From assembly GCA_006247105.1 (NCBI GenBank), contig CM016929.1, forward strand, positions 806,001 through 870,000: 64,000 nt of DNA, read 5' to 3'. The notes under the pieces are model-generated. The model was not told where the DNA came from. It saw only the letters and a program-made list of their open reading frames with translations, and searched no databases. Positions 28,421 to 37,800 of the stretch are shown piece after piece. This DNA is from Giardia muris. Its lineage: Eukaryota > Fornicata > Diplomonadida > Hexamitidae. Position 1 is the first letter of the stretch. Each line of letters opens with the position of its first letter. Made by a program: the position numbers and the translations under genes.

Positions 28421-30303
28421 TGGTGAGGGGAGGGAAGAACGCGAGAGACCTCACGTGTACGGAAGGAGAGACATCAGGCAACTGCAAGACGGGGAGCTGC
28501 CTCGACCTCGGGACGCTTGGGAAGGTCTGCAAGGAGTGCGCGACCGCGAACGAGGCCTCGATCGACGGGACGTGCAGCTCGACCGTCGGGAGCAACACGT
28601 GTTCCAATGGTGTCTGCACGGCATGCACAGGGACCTACTTCCTCTTCTACGGGGGCTGCTACAGCACTCAGACAGCTGGAAAGGGGCAGGCTCTCTGCAA
28701 GACGGCCACCAAAGGGCAGTGCTCAGAGAGGGCTGATACTGCGACGGGCATCTTCGTGAAGGGGAGCGAGTCCAACCCCTCAGGCCTCTACACCTGCGAC
28801 GACGAGACGAACGGGGTTCCCAACTGCAAGACCTGCACCTCCCCCGCCGCCGACAAGCCGACCTGCACGGAGTGCGCCTCCGGGTTCGGGCCTGTCGTGG
28901 AGAGCCTCGATGCACCAACGATCACCTCCTGCGTCAGCTGCTCATCGGACGAGAACTGCAAGAGCTGCATGCAGATCGGGACCAGCTTCGTGTGTCTCGA
29001 GTGCAAGGATGACACTCACGTCCCCGTCGACGGGAAGTGCGTCCCCAAGGACAGTGCCTCCTCCTGCACTCCTGCCTCCAATGCCGGGAAGTGCACGGCC
29101 TGCAAGGAGGGGAGCCTCTTCTTCCACGACGGCTGCTTTAGCCCCGAGAGCCTCAAGAGCCTCGGGATCTGCCTCGAGTCCTTCTCCGTCCCGGGCTGGT
29201 CCGAGGTCCTCTGCGGTAAGTGCGGGAAGGGGCTCGCCCCCGTCGACGGGAGGTGTATAAAGGTGGAAGGGGGGAAGGCCGATCCGACCAGCTCATGCAC
29301 GACGAGCCAGGCGGACACCCAGGTCGGGGTCTGCAACTCCTGTGGGTCCTCGAGCACCCACTTCCTCTTCAACGGGGGGTGCTATGCCCAGTCAAAGGGG
29401 GTCGGGAACAAGCTGTGCACGGCAATGACGACTCGGACGGCAGACGGGACCTGCTCGACCCCGACCTCCATCGCCTTCCTCAAGGACAAGAAGCTCTACC
29501 TCTGCGGAGACGCGACGAACGGGAAGGCGAACTGCAACACCTGCACCTACTCCACGTCCTTCTCCTGCACGTCCTGCCTCAACGGATGCATGCTCTCCAA
29601 CTCCTCCTGCCTCTCCTCCTTCGATGCGGACAAGACGGGCCTCTGTGCCAGGAGCAACCAGCTTCTCGTCGGGGAGGCCCTGGTGTGCAAGGAGTGCAAG
29701 AAGGGAAGCGTTCCGATCGACGGGACGTGCCTCGAGGTCAGCTCGACCCTCTCGAGGACGACCACCAACGACGTCTGCAAGAAGGCCGACGGGACGACTC
29801 CTGTCGACGGGACCGCCACGAGGTGCGAGAACTGTTCGACGAACTACTTCCTCTTCGAGGGGGGCTGCTACCCCGTGACTCCGAACTCCGTCGGGAGTAA
29901 GCTGTGCTCATCGGCCTCCAATGGTCAGTGCACTACTGCTGCCAATGGCTCCCCCTTCCCCCTCTCCAATGGCGTCTTCACCCTCTGTCCGGCCGGTTGT
30001 GGGGCCTGCACTTCATCGACCGCCTGCAGCTCCTGCGCCCTTGGGTACTACAACACGGCTAATGTAGCCTCTCCTTCCGACTGCACGGCCTGTCCCAGTG
30101 GGTGCACGACGTGCTCCGCCTCGGCCTGCATCACGTGCTGGGACGGGAATGCCCCGACCGACGGGAAGTGCAGTGCCGTCCCCTCCTCCAGCTCCTCGGG
30201 GCTCTCTGGGGGTGCCATTGCGGGGATCGTCATTGCCGTCCTGCTGGTCCTGGGGGGCCTCGGGGGCTTCCTCGGTTGGTGGTTCGGATGCAGGGGGAAG
30301 TGA
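28420..30303 (+). CDS. VSP cassette 2, without signal peptide
   Basis: 627 residues, Cys-rich with CxxC pairs spaced through the ectodomain and the same SGGAIAGI...CRGK membrane tail. It begins MVRGGKNARDLTCTEG immediately after the stop of cassette 1, with no leader and no initiator element of its own. A KEC-K-GS-VPIDGTC module occurs in both VSPs, indicating recent shuffling. GC content is higher than in neighbouring single-copy genes. The likely role is as a silent antigen-variation donor; a dicistronic or leaky expression route is possible but unproven. Confidence 0.82.
   Translation: MVRGGKNARDLTCTEGETSGNCKTGSCLDLGTLGKVCKECATANEASIDGTCSSTVGSNTCSNGVCTACTGTYFLFYGGCYSTQTAGKGQALCKTATKGQCSERADTATGIFVKGSESNPSGLYTCDDETNGVPNCKTCTSPAADKPTCTECASGFGPVVESLDAPTITSCVSCSSDENCKSCMQIGTSFVCLECKDDTHVPVDGKCVPKDSASSCTPASNAGKCTACKEGSLFFHDGCFSPESLKSLGICLESFSVPGWSEVLCGKCGKGLAPVDGRCIKVEGGKADPTSSCTTSQADTQVGVCNSCGSSSTHFLFNGGCYAQSKGVGNKLCTAMTTRTADGTCSTPTSIAFLKDKKLYLCGDATNGKANCNTCTYSTSFSCTSCLNGCMLSNSSCLSSFDADKTGLCARSNQLLVGEALVCKECKKGSVPIDGTCLEVSSTLSRTTTNDVCKKADGTTPVDGTATRCENCSTNYFLFEGGCYPVTPNSVGSKLCSSASNGQCTTAANGSPFPLSNGVFTLCPAGCGACTSSTACSSCALGYYNTANVASPSDCTACPSGCTTCSASACITCWDGNAPTDGKCSAVPSSSSSGLSGGAIAGIVIAVLLVLGGLGGFLGWWFGCRGK
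30205..30300 (+). repeat. Conserved VSP 3' block, copy 2
   Basis: Near-identical partner of 28321-28416, differing at a handful of mostly third-codon bases; it includes the CRGK codons. Confidence 0.7.
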
Positions 30304-30397
30304 GTGAATGGTGAAGGGGAGACCTGGAGCGAGAGGTGACATCGAGCTCATTATAGACCTCCAGCTCATCTGGATGGACAGAGAAGGGGTCGTATGG

Positions 30398-31446
30398 CTA
30401 CGCATCCGGCCACTCAGGATACTCGACGACAAGGGCCTCGTCGGCCTTCCCCCGGCAGTACGGACAGCAGTGCTCGATCTGATCAGCACATACCTCACAG
30501 ACGACGAGGTGCCGGCAGGGAAGGATGACCGCGTCCTTCTGGCGTGAGAGGCAGACGACGCACCCATCAATCATCTCGTCCTCACAGAAGGCGTCGTCCA
30601 GTGCTCCGGGCTCGCAGAGGAGTGCCGACCAGACCATCTCTCCGAGCTCCCGGGCCTCCGACTGCTCGATCGGGGACAGGAGGGCAAGGACGTGGTGCGG
30701 GCTGAGCATCTCCAGCCTCTCCCGTACCTTCCGCACGACCGCCTCCTCCAGGGCATCTGCAACTGCTCGATACGTCCTTGAAGAGTGAGTTAGGCCACTC
30801 CCGAACAAGCTCTCGGATCCCCGTGCATTCTTCCGTCCTCTTCGTGGACTGCCGCCTCGTCCGCCAGGAGTCTTGCACACTCGACCTGGCCCTCCTGGAG
30901 TGCAAGCAGAAGGGCCGTCTCCTTCTGGTTGTTGAACAGCCCCCTCGAGTGGGAGGAGCAGGAGGACAGATGCGGGGCGTCCATGAGAGGCGGCCATCAT
31001 CAGGGCTCCATCCCATGAGCCTCGATGCTCACGTGTAGTGTTCCTGGCTCCCCCGACGTCCCCAGTTGTGACGGACTCCAAGGACGTCGGTGGCTCCCTG
31101 GAGGGGGATGGGTCTGTCCCCTCTTGAGGAGCCTCCTGTCCCCGACCACCATTCTCGTGCCCCCCGGAGTCCTCCACTCCTCGCTCGTGGGGGAGGAGGG
31201 CTCGACGACCTCGGGGTGGTCGTGGAATGTTGGGAGCATGGGGGCGGTCCGGGAGGGAGTCCACTCCTTCCTCGTTCGCCTCGGAGATGAGGAAGCAGTC
31301 TGTGCGGCCACACCGTGCAGTCCGTCCACCTTCTTCCTCTCCCCGACCTCATCGAGATCGTCCTTCCCTCTCGATGTCTCAAAGGAGTGGGGGATGTTTC
31401 CGAGCCCCAGCTCCCTCTCCTCCGGTCCAAGAGGCCGACCCGCCAT
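30398..31446 (-). pseudogene. Decayed ankyrin-RING protein
   Basis: The C-terminal 210 bases encode an intact C3HC4 RING finger (CVVCLSRQKDAVILPC-RH-VVCEVC...CPYC) of the IAP/MULAN-like kind, normally a ubiquitin E3 module. Upstream, ankyrin pieces switch frame: HPEVVE at about 31190 is in one frame, LLPHERGVEDSGGHE directly after it in the next, ALMMAASHGR near 31000 in that frame, then GLFNNQKETALLLALQEG near 30930 back in the first, and the RING again in the second. At least three frame switches make this a pseudogene rather than a gene with introns. The ankyrin type matches the neighbouring protein at 31778. Confidence 0.7.
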
Positions 31447-31777
31447 CTCGCATCCCCTCGACAGCAGAGGGGCGTCCAGATCGGTGCACCCGTCCCCGGG
31501 AAGCCAGTGGGCCCCTCTCTCCGTCTGGCACGGCTCTCGTCAGAGGCCATTCGTCCTCGAGAGGGGAACGGGCCCGATCATCACCAGGGGGTTGGGGGGC
31601 TATAAGGGGAGAGTGACGATCAGTGGGAGCTTATCCAGGGACGGGAGCACCCCGAGGAGAGCTGTGGGCCTCCCGTCCTCGGGGCAGGCCGTTGGTAGTG
31701 GTTAGATGCCCAGAGTGTCGGATGGGCGAGGAAGGGGGAGCTTCGGTCCGATGAGAGTTGATGCCTAATGCTCAAAA
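31447..31777. other. Intergenic in the accessory island
   Basis: GC-rich filler between the ankyrin-RING pseudogene and the ankyrin-NEK gene. The last bases (CTCAAAA) are the initiator of the latter. No other gene seen. Confidence 0.45.
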
Positions 31778-34495
31778 ATGTCCGCTACGGCTTTGATGGA
31801 GGCGGCCGGAAGAGGAGACCTTGAGGGCGTAAAGACCAATCTCCATGAGGCTGGGGAGAAGGAAAGAAATGGATGGACGGCCCTGATGAAGGCTGCAGCG
31901 AACGGCCACGCCAATTGCATTCCATTCCTCGAGAAGGAGATTGGGATGCAGAACAACTGGGGAGGGACCGCACTGATGAAGGCCGCCGACAACGGCAAGA
32001 CAGACTGCATCCGTCTTCTTCTCTCTGAGGCGGGGAAGCAAACAACGAAGGAATGGAGGGACTTTCCCCCTGGAATGACGGCTCTCATGCTCGCAGCCCA
32101 CGAGAACCATCCCGAGATCGTCCAACTCCTCCTCCCCTACGAACAGGGACTGACCGATTCTAATGGTCATACATCTCAATGGCATGCGAACAACAGCAAA
32201 GAGGAAGGTGACTACTCCCGAGTTCGCAAGCTCCTCGAGAACGAGGGTACAGAACGCATACCTCCTCCGAAAGAAGAATACCTGCTTATGACATCCGCAA
32301 TCACTGGAGACGTCGAGGGAGTCAGGAAGCACTTGGATCGTGCTGGCCATCGAGACCTGACTGGGATGACGGCCCTGATGTGGGCCGCAAGAGAAGGCCA
32401 TGCTAACTGTGTTCCTCTTCTTGAGAAGGAGATCGGGATGAAAGATAACGGGGGTGAGACTGCTCTAATGAAGGCCGCAGAACATGGCCGAACTGATTGC
32501 ATCCTCCTGCTTGAGAAGGAGGTCAGATGTCAGAACAAGAGGGGACTAACAGCACTGATAAAGGCTACGGAAGGCGGCTATTCTGAATGTATACCCATCC
32601 TCGAAAGGGAAGCTGGGATGCGGGACAACTTTGGACGAACGGCTCTGATGCATGCCGCCCTCAACGGTCGTGCAGACTGCATCAGGCTCCTCCTTTCCGA
32701 GGCGGGGATGCGATCGACAAAGAATTGTGCGATCACCTTGTATGGTAAGACAATCTCTTTCCCTCCCGGCATGACCGCCCTAATGTTTGCGGCTCAGCGA
32801 AACCAGACCGAAATCATTGAGCTCCTTCTCCCCTATGAGCAAGGAATGGAGGATTCCGAAGGTCACACAGCTCAATGGTATGCGAACAACGGTTCAAGGG
32901 GAGGCGACTTCACCCGAGTTCGTGAACTCCTCGAGAATGAGAGGACAGAGCGAATCCTTCCTCCATCTAATCTTGCTGAACTGCTTAAGCTTCGAAAGGA
33001 TTTCAACGAGCCCACCACTGAGATCGAGTCTCTCAAGAATGATCTCGCCTCTTCCAAGAATACCCTAGAGGAGGCAAGGAAGGAGCTATCCCAATCGAAT
33101 CAGGAAGTTGCCTCTCTCAAAGCCCAGCTCTCCAAGACCACTGAGGACCTCAAGAGAGCACTTGCAGACCAAAAGGCCCAGAACCTCGTCCTCGAGAAGG
33201 AGAACGCCCGACTGAGGACCGAGAACCATGACATGAAAGACCTTCAGAGACGCCTCGAGGAGGTGGAGGAGGAGAAGAGGGTCCTCCTCCAGAACCTCGC
33301 TGCCGTCGGGGGCAGGCTTCCCCCTGCACGGGAGGACAGCTCTCTCATCTCATCTGCCATCCAGGGAGACCTCAACACACTCCGAAGGCACCTCGACCAG
33401 GCGGGACAGAAGGACTCCTCAGGCATGACGGCCCTGATGCACGCCGCCTCCCGAGGCCAGACCGAGGTCGTCCGCCTCCTCCGGCCCCTTGAGGCCCGCC
33501 TCCAGGACGGGAGGGGATGGACGGCCCTGATGCATGCAGTGAGGGGAGGACACGAGGAGTGCGTCGGCCTCCTCCTTCTGGAGCAAGACATTGCTGATGT
33601 GGAACACGACTCTCCTGAGGACATCGCTACAAAGTCCTACGAAGAGGCGGATGGTGAGAGGAAGGTCGTATACAAGAAGATTGTATCCCTTCTCGAGAAG
33701 AAGTCTCAGCTTCCGAGGCTTCCAAAGAACCTCTCGGGTTATCATTTGACCGCCGTGCTCGGAAAAGGGACGTTCGGAGCTGTCTATGCAGGCCATGGGA
33801 ATGGTAGGAACGTGGCGGTCAAGGTTGTTAACCTTGGAGGACACGATGATAAGGAACGGGAATTGCTTCGCAGAGAGGCGAAGATACTCCTCTCCATCGA
33901 CCATCCGAACATCATCCGGTGCCTTGGGACAGGAGAGGACAGCCTCGAGGACATCTTTGTGCTCGTAACAGAACTCTGTTGTGGGGACCTCCATGGGGAG
34001 ATGGATAGACGAAGGAAGGCCAGGTCTTCATATAGCGATCAAGAGGTCTGGAGGATGGTCCGAGAGGTGGCCGATGCTCTTACATACCTCCACAAGAAGA
34101 GGCATGTTCATAGAGACCTGAAGCCTGCAAACATCCTCCTCTCTTCCGATGGGAGGTGCGTCCTTGGGGACTTTGGTATTGCAAGAACCCTCGGGGACTC
34201 GTCTTGGATGGCTACACATGCAGGAACGCAGCCTTACATGGCCCCCGAGATCCACCAAGGGGAGAACTACAACAAGTCCGTCGACGTCTGGGCCCTGGGG
34301 GTGATTGGATATGAGATGTGCACTGGGGGTCGTCCATTCAGGAATGTAGCAGCTGTCCTCGAAAAGACGTCTGCTCCTCCTCTCGAGGGTCGTCCCTCAG
34401 ACCTTGCTGCCCTTATCTCCCGGATGCTCTCGAAGGACCCCGAAGACCGTCCGACAGCACAGGACGTCCTCGAGGAGGCAGAGAGGCACCAGTGA
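31778..34495 (+). CDS. Ankyrin-repeat protein with C-terminal active-type NEK kinase
   Basis: 905 residues. Two blocks of ankyrin repeats (about 1-165 and 165-395) share the same closing module (PPGMTALM-AA...LLLPYEQG...GHT-QW-ANN...LLENE-TERI-PP), an internal duplication. A coiled coil follows (about 405-500), then two more ankyrins (515-600), then a complete kinase (about 650-905): GKGTFG loop, VAVK lysine, HRDLKPAN, DFG, MAPE and MLSKDPEDRPTA. All catalytic residues are present. Giardia NEK-ankyrin proteins usually have the kinase first; here it is last. The ATG follows CTCAAAA. Neighbouring decayed relatives on both sides of the VSPs suggest a small amplified family. Confidence 0.88.
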   Translation: MSATALMEAAGRGDLEGVKTNLHEAGEKERNGWTALMKAAANGHANCIPFLEKEIGMQNNWGGTALMKAADNGKTDCIRLLLSEAGKQTTKEWRDFPPGMTALMLAAHENHPEIVQLLLPYEQGLTDSNGHTSQWHANNSKEEGDYSRVRKLLENEGTERIPPPKEEYLLMTSAITGDVEGVRKHLDRAGHRDLTGMTALMWAAREGHANCVPLLEKEIGMKDNGGETALMKAAEHGRTDCILLLEKEVRCQNKRGLTALIKATEGGYSECIPILEREAGMRDNFGRTALMHAALNGRADCIRLLLSEAGMRSTKNCAITLYGKTISFPPGMTALMFAAQRNQTEIIELLLPYEQGMEDSEGHTAQWYANNGSRGGDFTRVRELLENERTERILPPSNLAELLKLRKDFNEPTTEIESLKNDLASSKNTLEEARKELSQSNQEVASLKAQLSKTTEDLKRALADQKAQNLVLEKENARLRTENHDMKDLQRRLEEVEEEKRVLLQNLAAVGGRLPPAREDSSLISSAIQGDLNTLRRHLDQAGQKDSSGMTALMHAASRGQTEVVRLLRPLEARLQDGRGWTALMHAVRGGHEECVGLLLLEQDIADVEHDSPEDIATKSYEEADGERKVVYKKIVSLLEKKSQLPRLPKNLSGYHLTAVLGKGTFGAVYAGHGNGRNVAVKVVNLGGHDDKERELLRREAKILLSIDHPNIIRCLGTGEDSLEDIFVLVTELCCGDLHGEMDRRRKARSSYSDQEVWRMVREVADALTYLHKKRHVHRDLKPANILLSSDGRCVLGDFGIARTLGDSSWMATHAGTQPYMAPEIHQGENYNKSVDVWALGVIGYEMCTGGRPFRNVAAVLEKTSAPPLEGRPSDLAALISRMLSKDPEDRPTAQDVLEEAERHQ

Positions 34496-35314
34496 CGAGT
34501 GCTGGGAGTCGTGCTCCACCAGGACGGACGGACGAAGGACGTGTGAATAGCTGGGGAGGAGCACCCTCGTCCTATGCCCCCACTGGGAGAGGGAAGGGTT
34601 ATTGGCGTCCAGTCCTCTGGGGAAGAGTCCTCAGGGAGTCCGGGAGGCTTCCCCTGGGGGTCGATCACACCTCCCGCTTGACGGCCGGCTCTGGGAGGGA
34701 GCCAGCAGACAGGACCCCCGCTCCTTGGTTCGGTGGGGGGCGTCCCAGCCAGAGAGGTGGCGGGAGATGCCTCCAGTCGACCGGGGGCTGGAGGCTCTTT
34801 CGACAAGAAGGCCGATGTGCTTGGAGCCCTTCGGTCCTCCTCCTCAGAGAAGGGAGAGGGGAAGAACCTGGAACGGTTACATCAAGCCGAGATCAGGAGC
34901 CAGTCCAAGAGGGGAGACCTCGCCGTCTTCCGCCTCATCACCATTAATGCTGTGAAAGACAGGATGGACAACACTCATCTCTCCCCCATCGGCCGGATGA
35001 CCTCTTCCCACATTCCTGAGAGGGATGCTTCCGAGTCCTAATCAATAACGGAATCAGAGGATTCAGGCCTCTCTCCACGTCCCGGAACGGTTCGAGTTTA
35101 GAGCGAACGGAGGTGAGCACGGCTGGACAAGTCTTCTTGGTTTTGTGAAGATAGGCCTCAATTGCCAATATCATCGAACCCAGTGCTCGCAGAATGAACT
35201 GAAGACTTGCTTCTACACGCTTATTGTATAGGAGAAGACCTATCTAGCCCCCAACGGCCTGACGAAGTCCTCAGAGCAGGACGCTACGAAGAGGCAGAGA
35301 CAAAAGTTATTGAT
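34496..35314. other. 0.8 kb without a recognisable gene
   Basis: The longest frame (34733-35041, plus strand, 102 residues ending DASES) has no family motif and no A-run at its ATG. GC-rich as far as about 34930, then lower GC like the housekeeping part. Probably the right edge of the accessory island. Confidence 0.5.
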
Positions 35315-36316
35315 ATGGACTCCGACCCGATCACGGACAGCGAGTTTCGCCAACGCCTTACAGACTCGCGACAGAGCATCTCAATGGATAAGGTCATTTC
35401 GGAGTCCCTCGACAAGCTCTACAACATCAGGGGAGCGGGGTCTGGCGAGGGGGACACCCGTCACCCACTGGAGCACGTCTCGGACGAGGCGGTCCTTCTA
35501 CAGAAACGAAAGCAGCTCACAGACTTCCAGGCGCGGTTGACAGAGCGACGTCTGCTCTACACGGAGGAGACCCGGGCACTCCAGGAGCGAGAGGCGGTTC
35601 TTGGGGCACAGCGGAAGGAGCTCGACGCCGCGAAGGCGCGCTTTGTGAAGTTTGTCCAGGCAAACAACGAGAAGAAGGAGCAGGCGCTCCAGCGGATGCA
35701 CGACGAATACGCCAACGAGGAGCAGCTTCGGGCCTTGCAGGCGGAGCTGCTACATGCTCAAGAGGGTCTTGGAGCCCGCTTGCGGCAACTTCGTCGCGAA
35801 CTCGAGAATATGTCTGCGTATGAGGAGTTTCTGCGGTCGGTGACGCAGCACTCCGAGGAGTTCGCATCTGCAGATCAGATTCTCCATCGCTATGCCAGTT
35901 TGAAGGCTACGCATGCGAGTCTAATGGCGCAGATCGCCGACGAGCAGGTCCAGACCGAGGAAGCAAGGAGACGGGAGCGACAGACCCGAAAGGCACAGGC
36001 GGCACGCGTCCATGACATTACAAGCGAGACGGCAGCCACGATGCAGGTACTAGAGACGCAAGAACAGGACACGACCGGGTTAGCGGCACTCATCGAGAAG
36101 CAACGCGCCGCAACGGAGCGTGTGATGACGAACATTGGAATGATGATACTAGGGATTGATAACCTCTACCTGCGGTGCCTTGCGGCCTCAAAGATCGGGC
36201 GCGAATTCGACGCGAAGCTCTCTCTTCTCGAGAAGCTCCAGGTCATTGGGGAGATCGTGGGGGACTTGGAGGGGCTTGTAGAACACGCGATGGCCGATGG
36301 CCTACTAACGGAGTGA
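35315..36316 (+). CDS. DUF4200 coiled-coil protein, CFAP73/CCDC42-like
   Basis: 333 residues, almost entirely coiled coil. Residues about 60-170 fit the DUF4200 pattern of CFAP73/CCDC42 proteins: LLQKRKQLTDFQARLTERR, ALQEREAVLGAQRKEL and the diagnostic ARFVKFVQANNEKKEQALQR (xFxKFLxENxxKRxRA). These are axonemal proteins linked to inner dynein arms or the modifier-of-inner-arms complex; that function is inferred. The ATG at 35315 follows AAAAGTTATTGAT; the open frame upstream only starts with TTG. The stop overlaps AGTGAA. Confidence 0.7.
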   Translation: MDSDPITDSEFRQRLTDSRQSISMDKVISESLDKLYNIRGAGSGEGDTRHPLEHVSDEAVLLQKRKQLTDFQARLTERRLLYTEETRALQEREAVLGAQRKELDAAKARFVKFVQANNEKKEQALQRMHDEYANEEQLRALQAELLHAQEGLGARLRQLRRELENMSAYEEFLRSVTQHSEEFASADQILHRYASLKATHASLMAQIADEQVQTEEARRRERQTRKAQAARVHDITSETAATMQVLETQEQDTTGLAALIEKQRAATERVMTNIGMMILGIDNLYLRCLAASKIGREFDAKLSLLEKLQVIGEIVGDLEGLVEHAMADGLLTE

Positions 36317-36317
36317 A
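36312..36317 (+). terminator. AGTGAA poly(A) signal on the stop codon
   Basis: GAG-TGA-A of the DUF4200 gene contains AGTGAA, so signal and stop coincide. Confidence 0.55.
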
Positions 36318-36377
36318 CCCCAGCCTAGTCTTAGCCTTATGATCAAAAGGGCTGAATAACGAAGATAATCAGCGGAT

Positions 36378-37724
36378 ATGAGTCCTGAGACTACTTCTTC
36401 AACAATCCCGACGTTCTCGGAGCTAGGAATCTGTCCAGAGCTACAGCGTGCTGTGCACGCTCTTGGGTGGAAGAGACCGACGGCCATTCAAGAGGAGACC
36501 CTTCAAGTCTTCAAGAATCAGCCTCGAGTCGACCTCATTGGGCTTTCGGAGACTGGAAGTGGAAAGACGGGAGCTTTTGTGCTCCCTGTGCTTGGAGACC
36601 TTCTCACCCACGAGGCGATGCCCCACACCGTCGTCCTTTCGCCCACTCGCGAGTTAGTCGTTCAAACGTCCGTAGTCTTCCGCACTCTTGGGCGTGACCT
36701 AGGCGTTCGTGTCTGTCAATTGATCGGAGGAGTGGATATGAATGCGCAACAAGTAGATCTGGCTCGCCAACCCCATATCTTAGTGTGTACTCCTGGCCGT
36801 CTTCTAGACCATCTCAACCATACCCCCGGCTTTACTTTGCAGAGTGTAAGGACTGTAGTCATCGATGAGGCCGACAAGATGCTTGACCAGAATGAGGGTC
36901 GAATACTCGAGGAAATTATCCACCATTGCCCCTCAACGCGTCAGACCCTTCTCTTCTCAGCGACTCTGACGCCTCGGATCAACGAGCTGAAGCGCCTTTG
37001 CGCCCATCCGACTGGGATCGTTCAAGTCCAAGCGGGTGTGCTGGATGACAGTCCAACAATCACGGGCGTTGATCTTGAGCGCTTAACGCACAGGATGGTC
37101 ACCTTTGCCGAGACCGACAAGGCCCTTGGCCTCATCATCCTTCTACGCGCCCATGCGTCAACGACCTCCATTGTCTTTGCAAACAAAGTCTCAGTCGTCA
37201 TGAAGCTTTCTCTCTTGCTTCAAGAGCTCGGCTTCGACGTTGGGGCGATCCATGGCCAAATGAGTCAGAATAACCGTCTCGAGGCCCTTGAACGATTCCG
37301 AACTCAACGGACTGCAATCCTTGTCGCCTCCGATGTTGCATGTCGTGGGTTGGACATTCCGAACGTGGACCTGGTCATCAATTACGATCTGCCCATCATC
37401 CCTCGGGATTATGTACACCGGGTTGGACGTACCGCCCGTGCTGGGAGGACTGGTGCGGCCCTAACGATTGTAACCCAATATGACGTCACCAACTTCCAGC
37501 GTCTTGAGTCCCTGCTTGGGATACACATGGATCGTTTCATCCCCGACACCCTTGGGATCAATCAACTCCGTCTTCAAGTCGAGGAGGCTCTTCGTCATGC
37601 TGAACGTACAATTCGTCAATCTGGATCTTCGAGGCCTCGGAGATCCGACGAAGGACATGGCCGTCGTCAGGACCTGTTAGCAGTAATGCCGCACCGATCG
37701 AAACAACGAAGGTCGCATAGGTAG
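36378..37724 (+). CDS. DEAD-box RNA helicase, DDX47/Rrp3-like
   Basis: 448 residues. All motifs are present: Q motif (FSELGICPELQRAVHALGWKRPTAIQ), SETGSGKT (57-64), PTRELVVQ, TPGRLLDHL, DEAD (163-166), SAT (194-196), ARGLDIP-like CRGLDIPNVDLVINYDLP and HRVGRTARAGRTG. The arrangement and the QNNRLEALERFR segment are closest to DDX47/Rrp3, which acts in 18S rRNA processing in the nucleolus. The basic C-terminal tail (SRPRRSDEGHGRRQ...) fits a nucleolar protein. The subfamily rests on residue patterns only. Confidence 0.85.
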   Translation: MSPETTSSTIPTFSELGICPELQRAVHALGWKRPTAIQEETLQVFKNQPRVDLIGLSETGSGKTGAFVLPVLGDLLTHEAMPHTVVLSPTRELVVQTSVVFRTLGRDLGVRVCQLIGGVDMNAQQVDLARQPHILVCTPGRLLDHLNHTPGFTLQSVRTVVIDEADKMLDQNEGRILEEIIHHCPSTRQTLLFSATLTPRINELKRLCAHPTGIVQVQAGVLDDSPTITGVDLERLTHRMVTFAETDKALGLIILLRAHASTTSIVFANKVSVVMKLSLLLQELGFDVGAIHGQMSQNNRLEALERFRTQRTAILVASDVACRGLDIPNVDLVINYDLPIIPRDYVHRVGRTARAGRTGAALTIVTQYDVTNFQRLESLLGIHMDRFIPDTLGINQLRLQVEEALRHAERTIRQSGSSRPRRSDEGHGRRQDLLAVMPHRSKQRRSHR

Positions 37725-37743
37725 GTAATGGAATAGTGGAATA

Positions 37744-37755
37744 TCCTTTACTCTC
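37744..37755 (+). promoter_or_regulatory. Possible ncRNA/intron 3'-end processing motif
   Basis: TCCTTTACTCTC matches 10 of 12 bases of the Giardia ncRNA 3'-end motif TCCTTTACTCAA. It lies in the 76-bp gap between convergent genes. No RNA upstream is recognised, so this is only a lead. Confidence 0.25.
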
Positions 37756-37800
37756 TCGAGGGTAAGGTCATGTCCTTCTAGGATCATCCTCAGCACCTGG

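Noticed and set aside
31025..31705. Plus-strand frames of 226 and 129 residues
   Set aside because: They are the reverse of the decayed ankyrin-RING gene and GC-rich filler, with low-complexity composition.
34733..35041. 102-residue frame after the ankyrin-NEK gene
   Set aside because: No motif, no A/T initiator; kept only as a remark for the gap.
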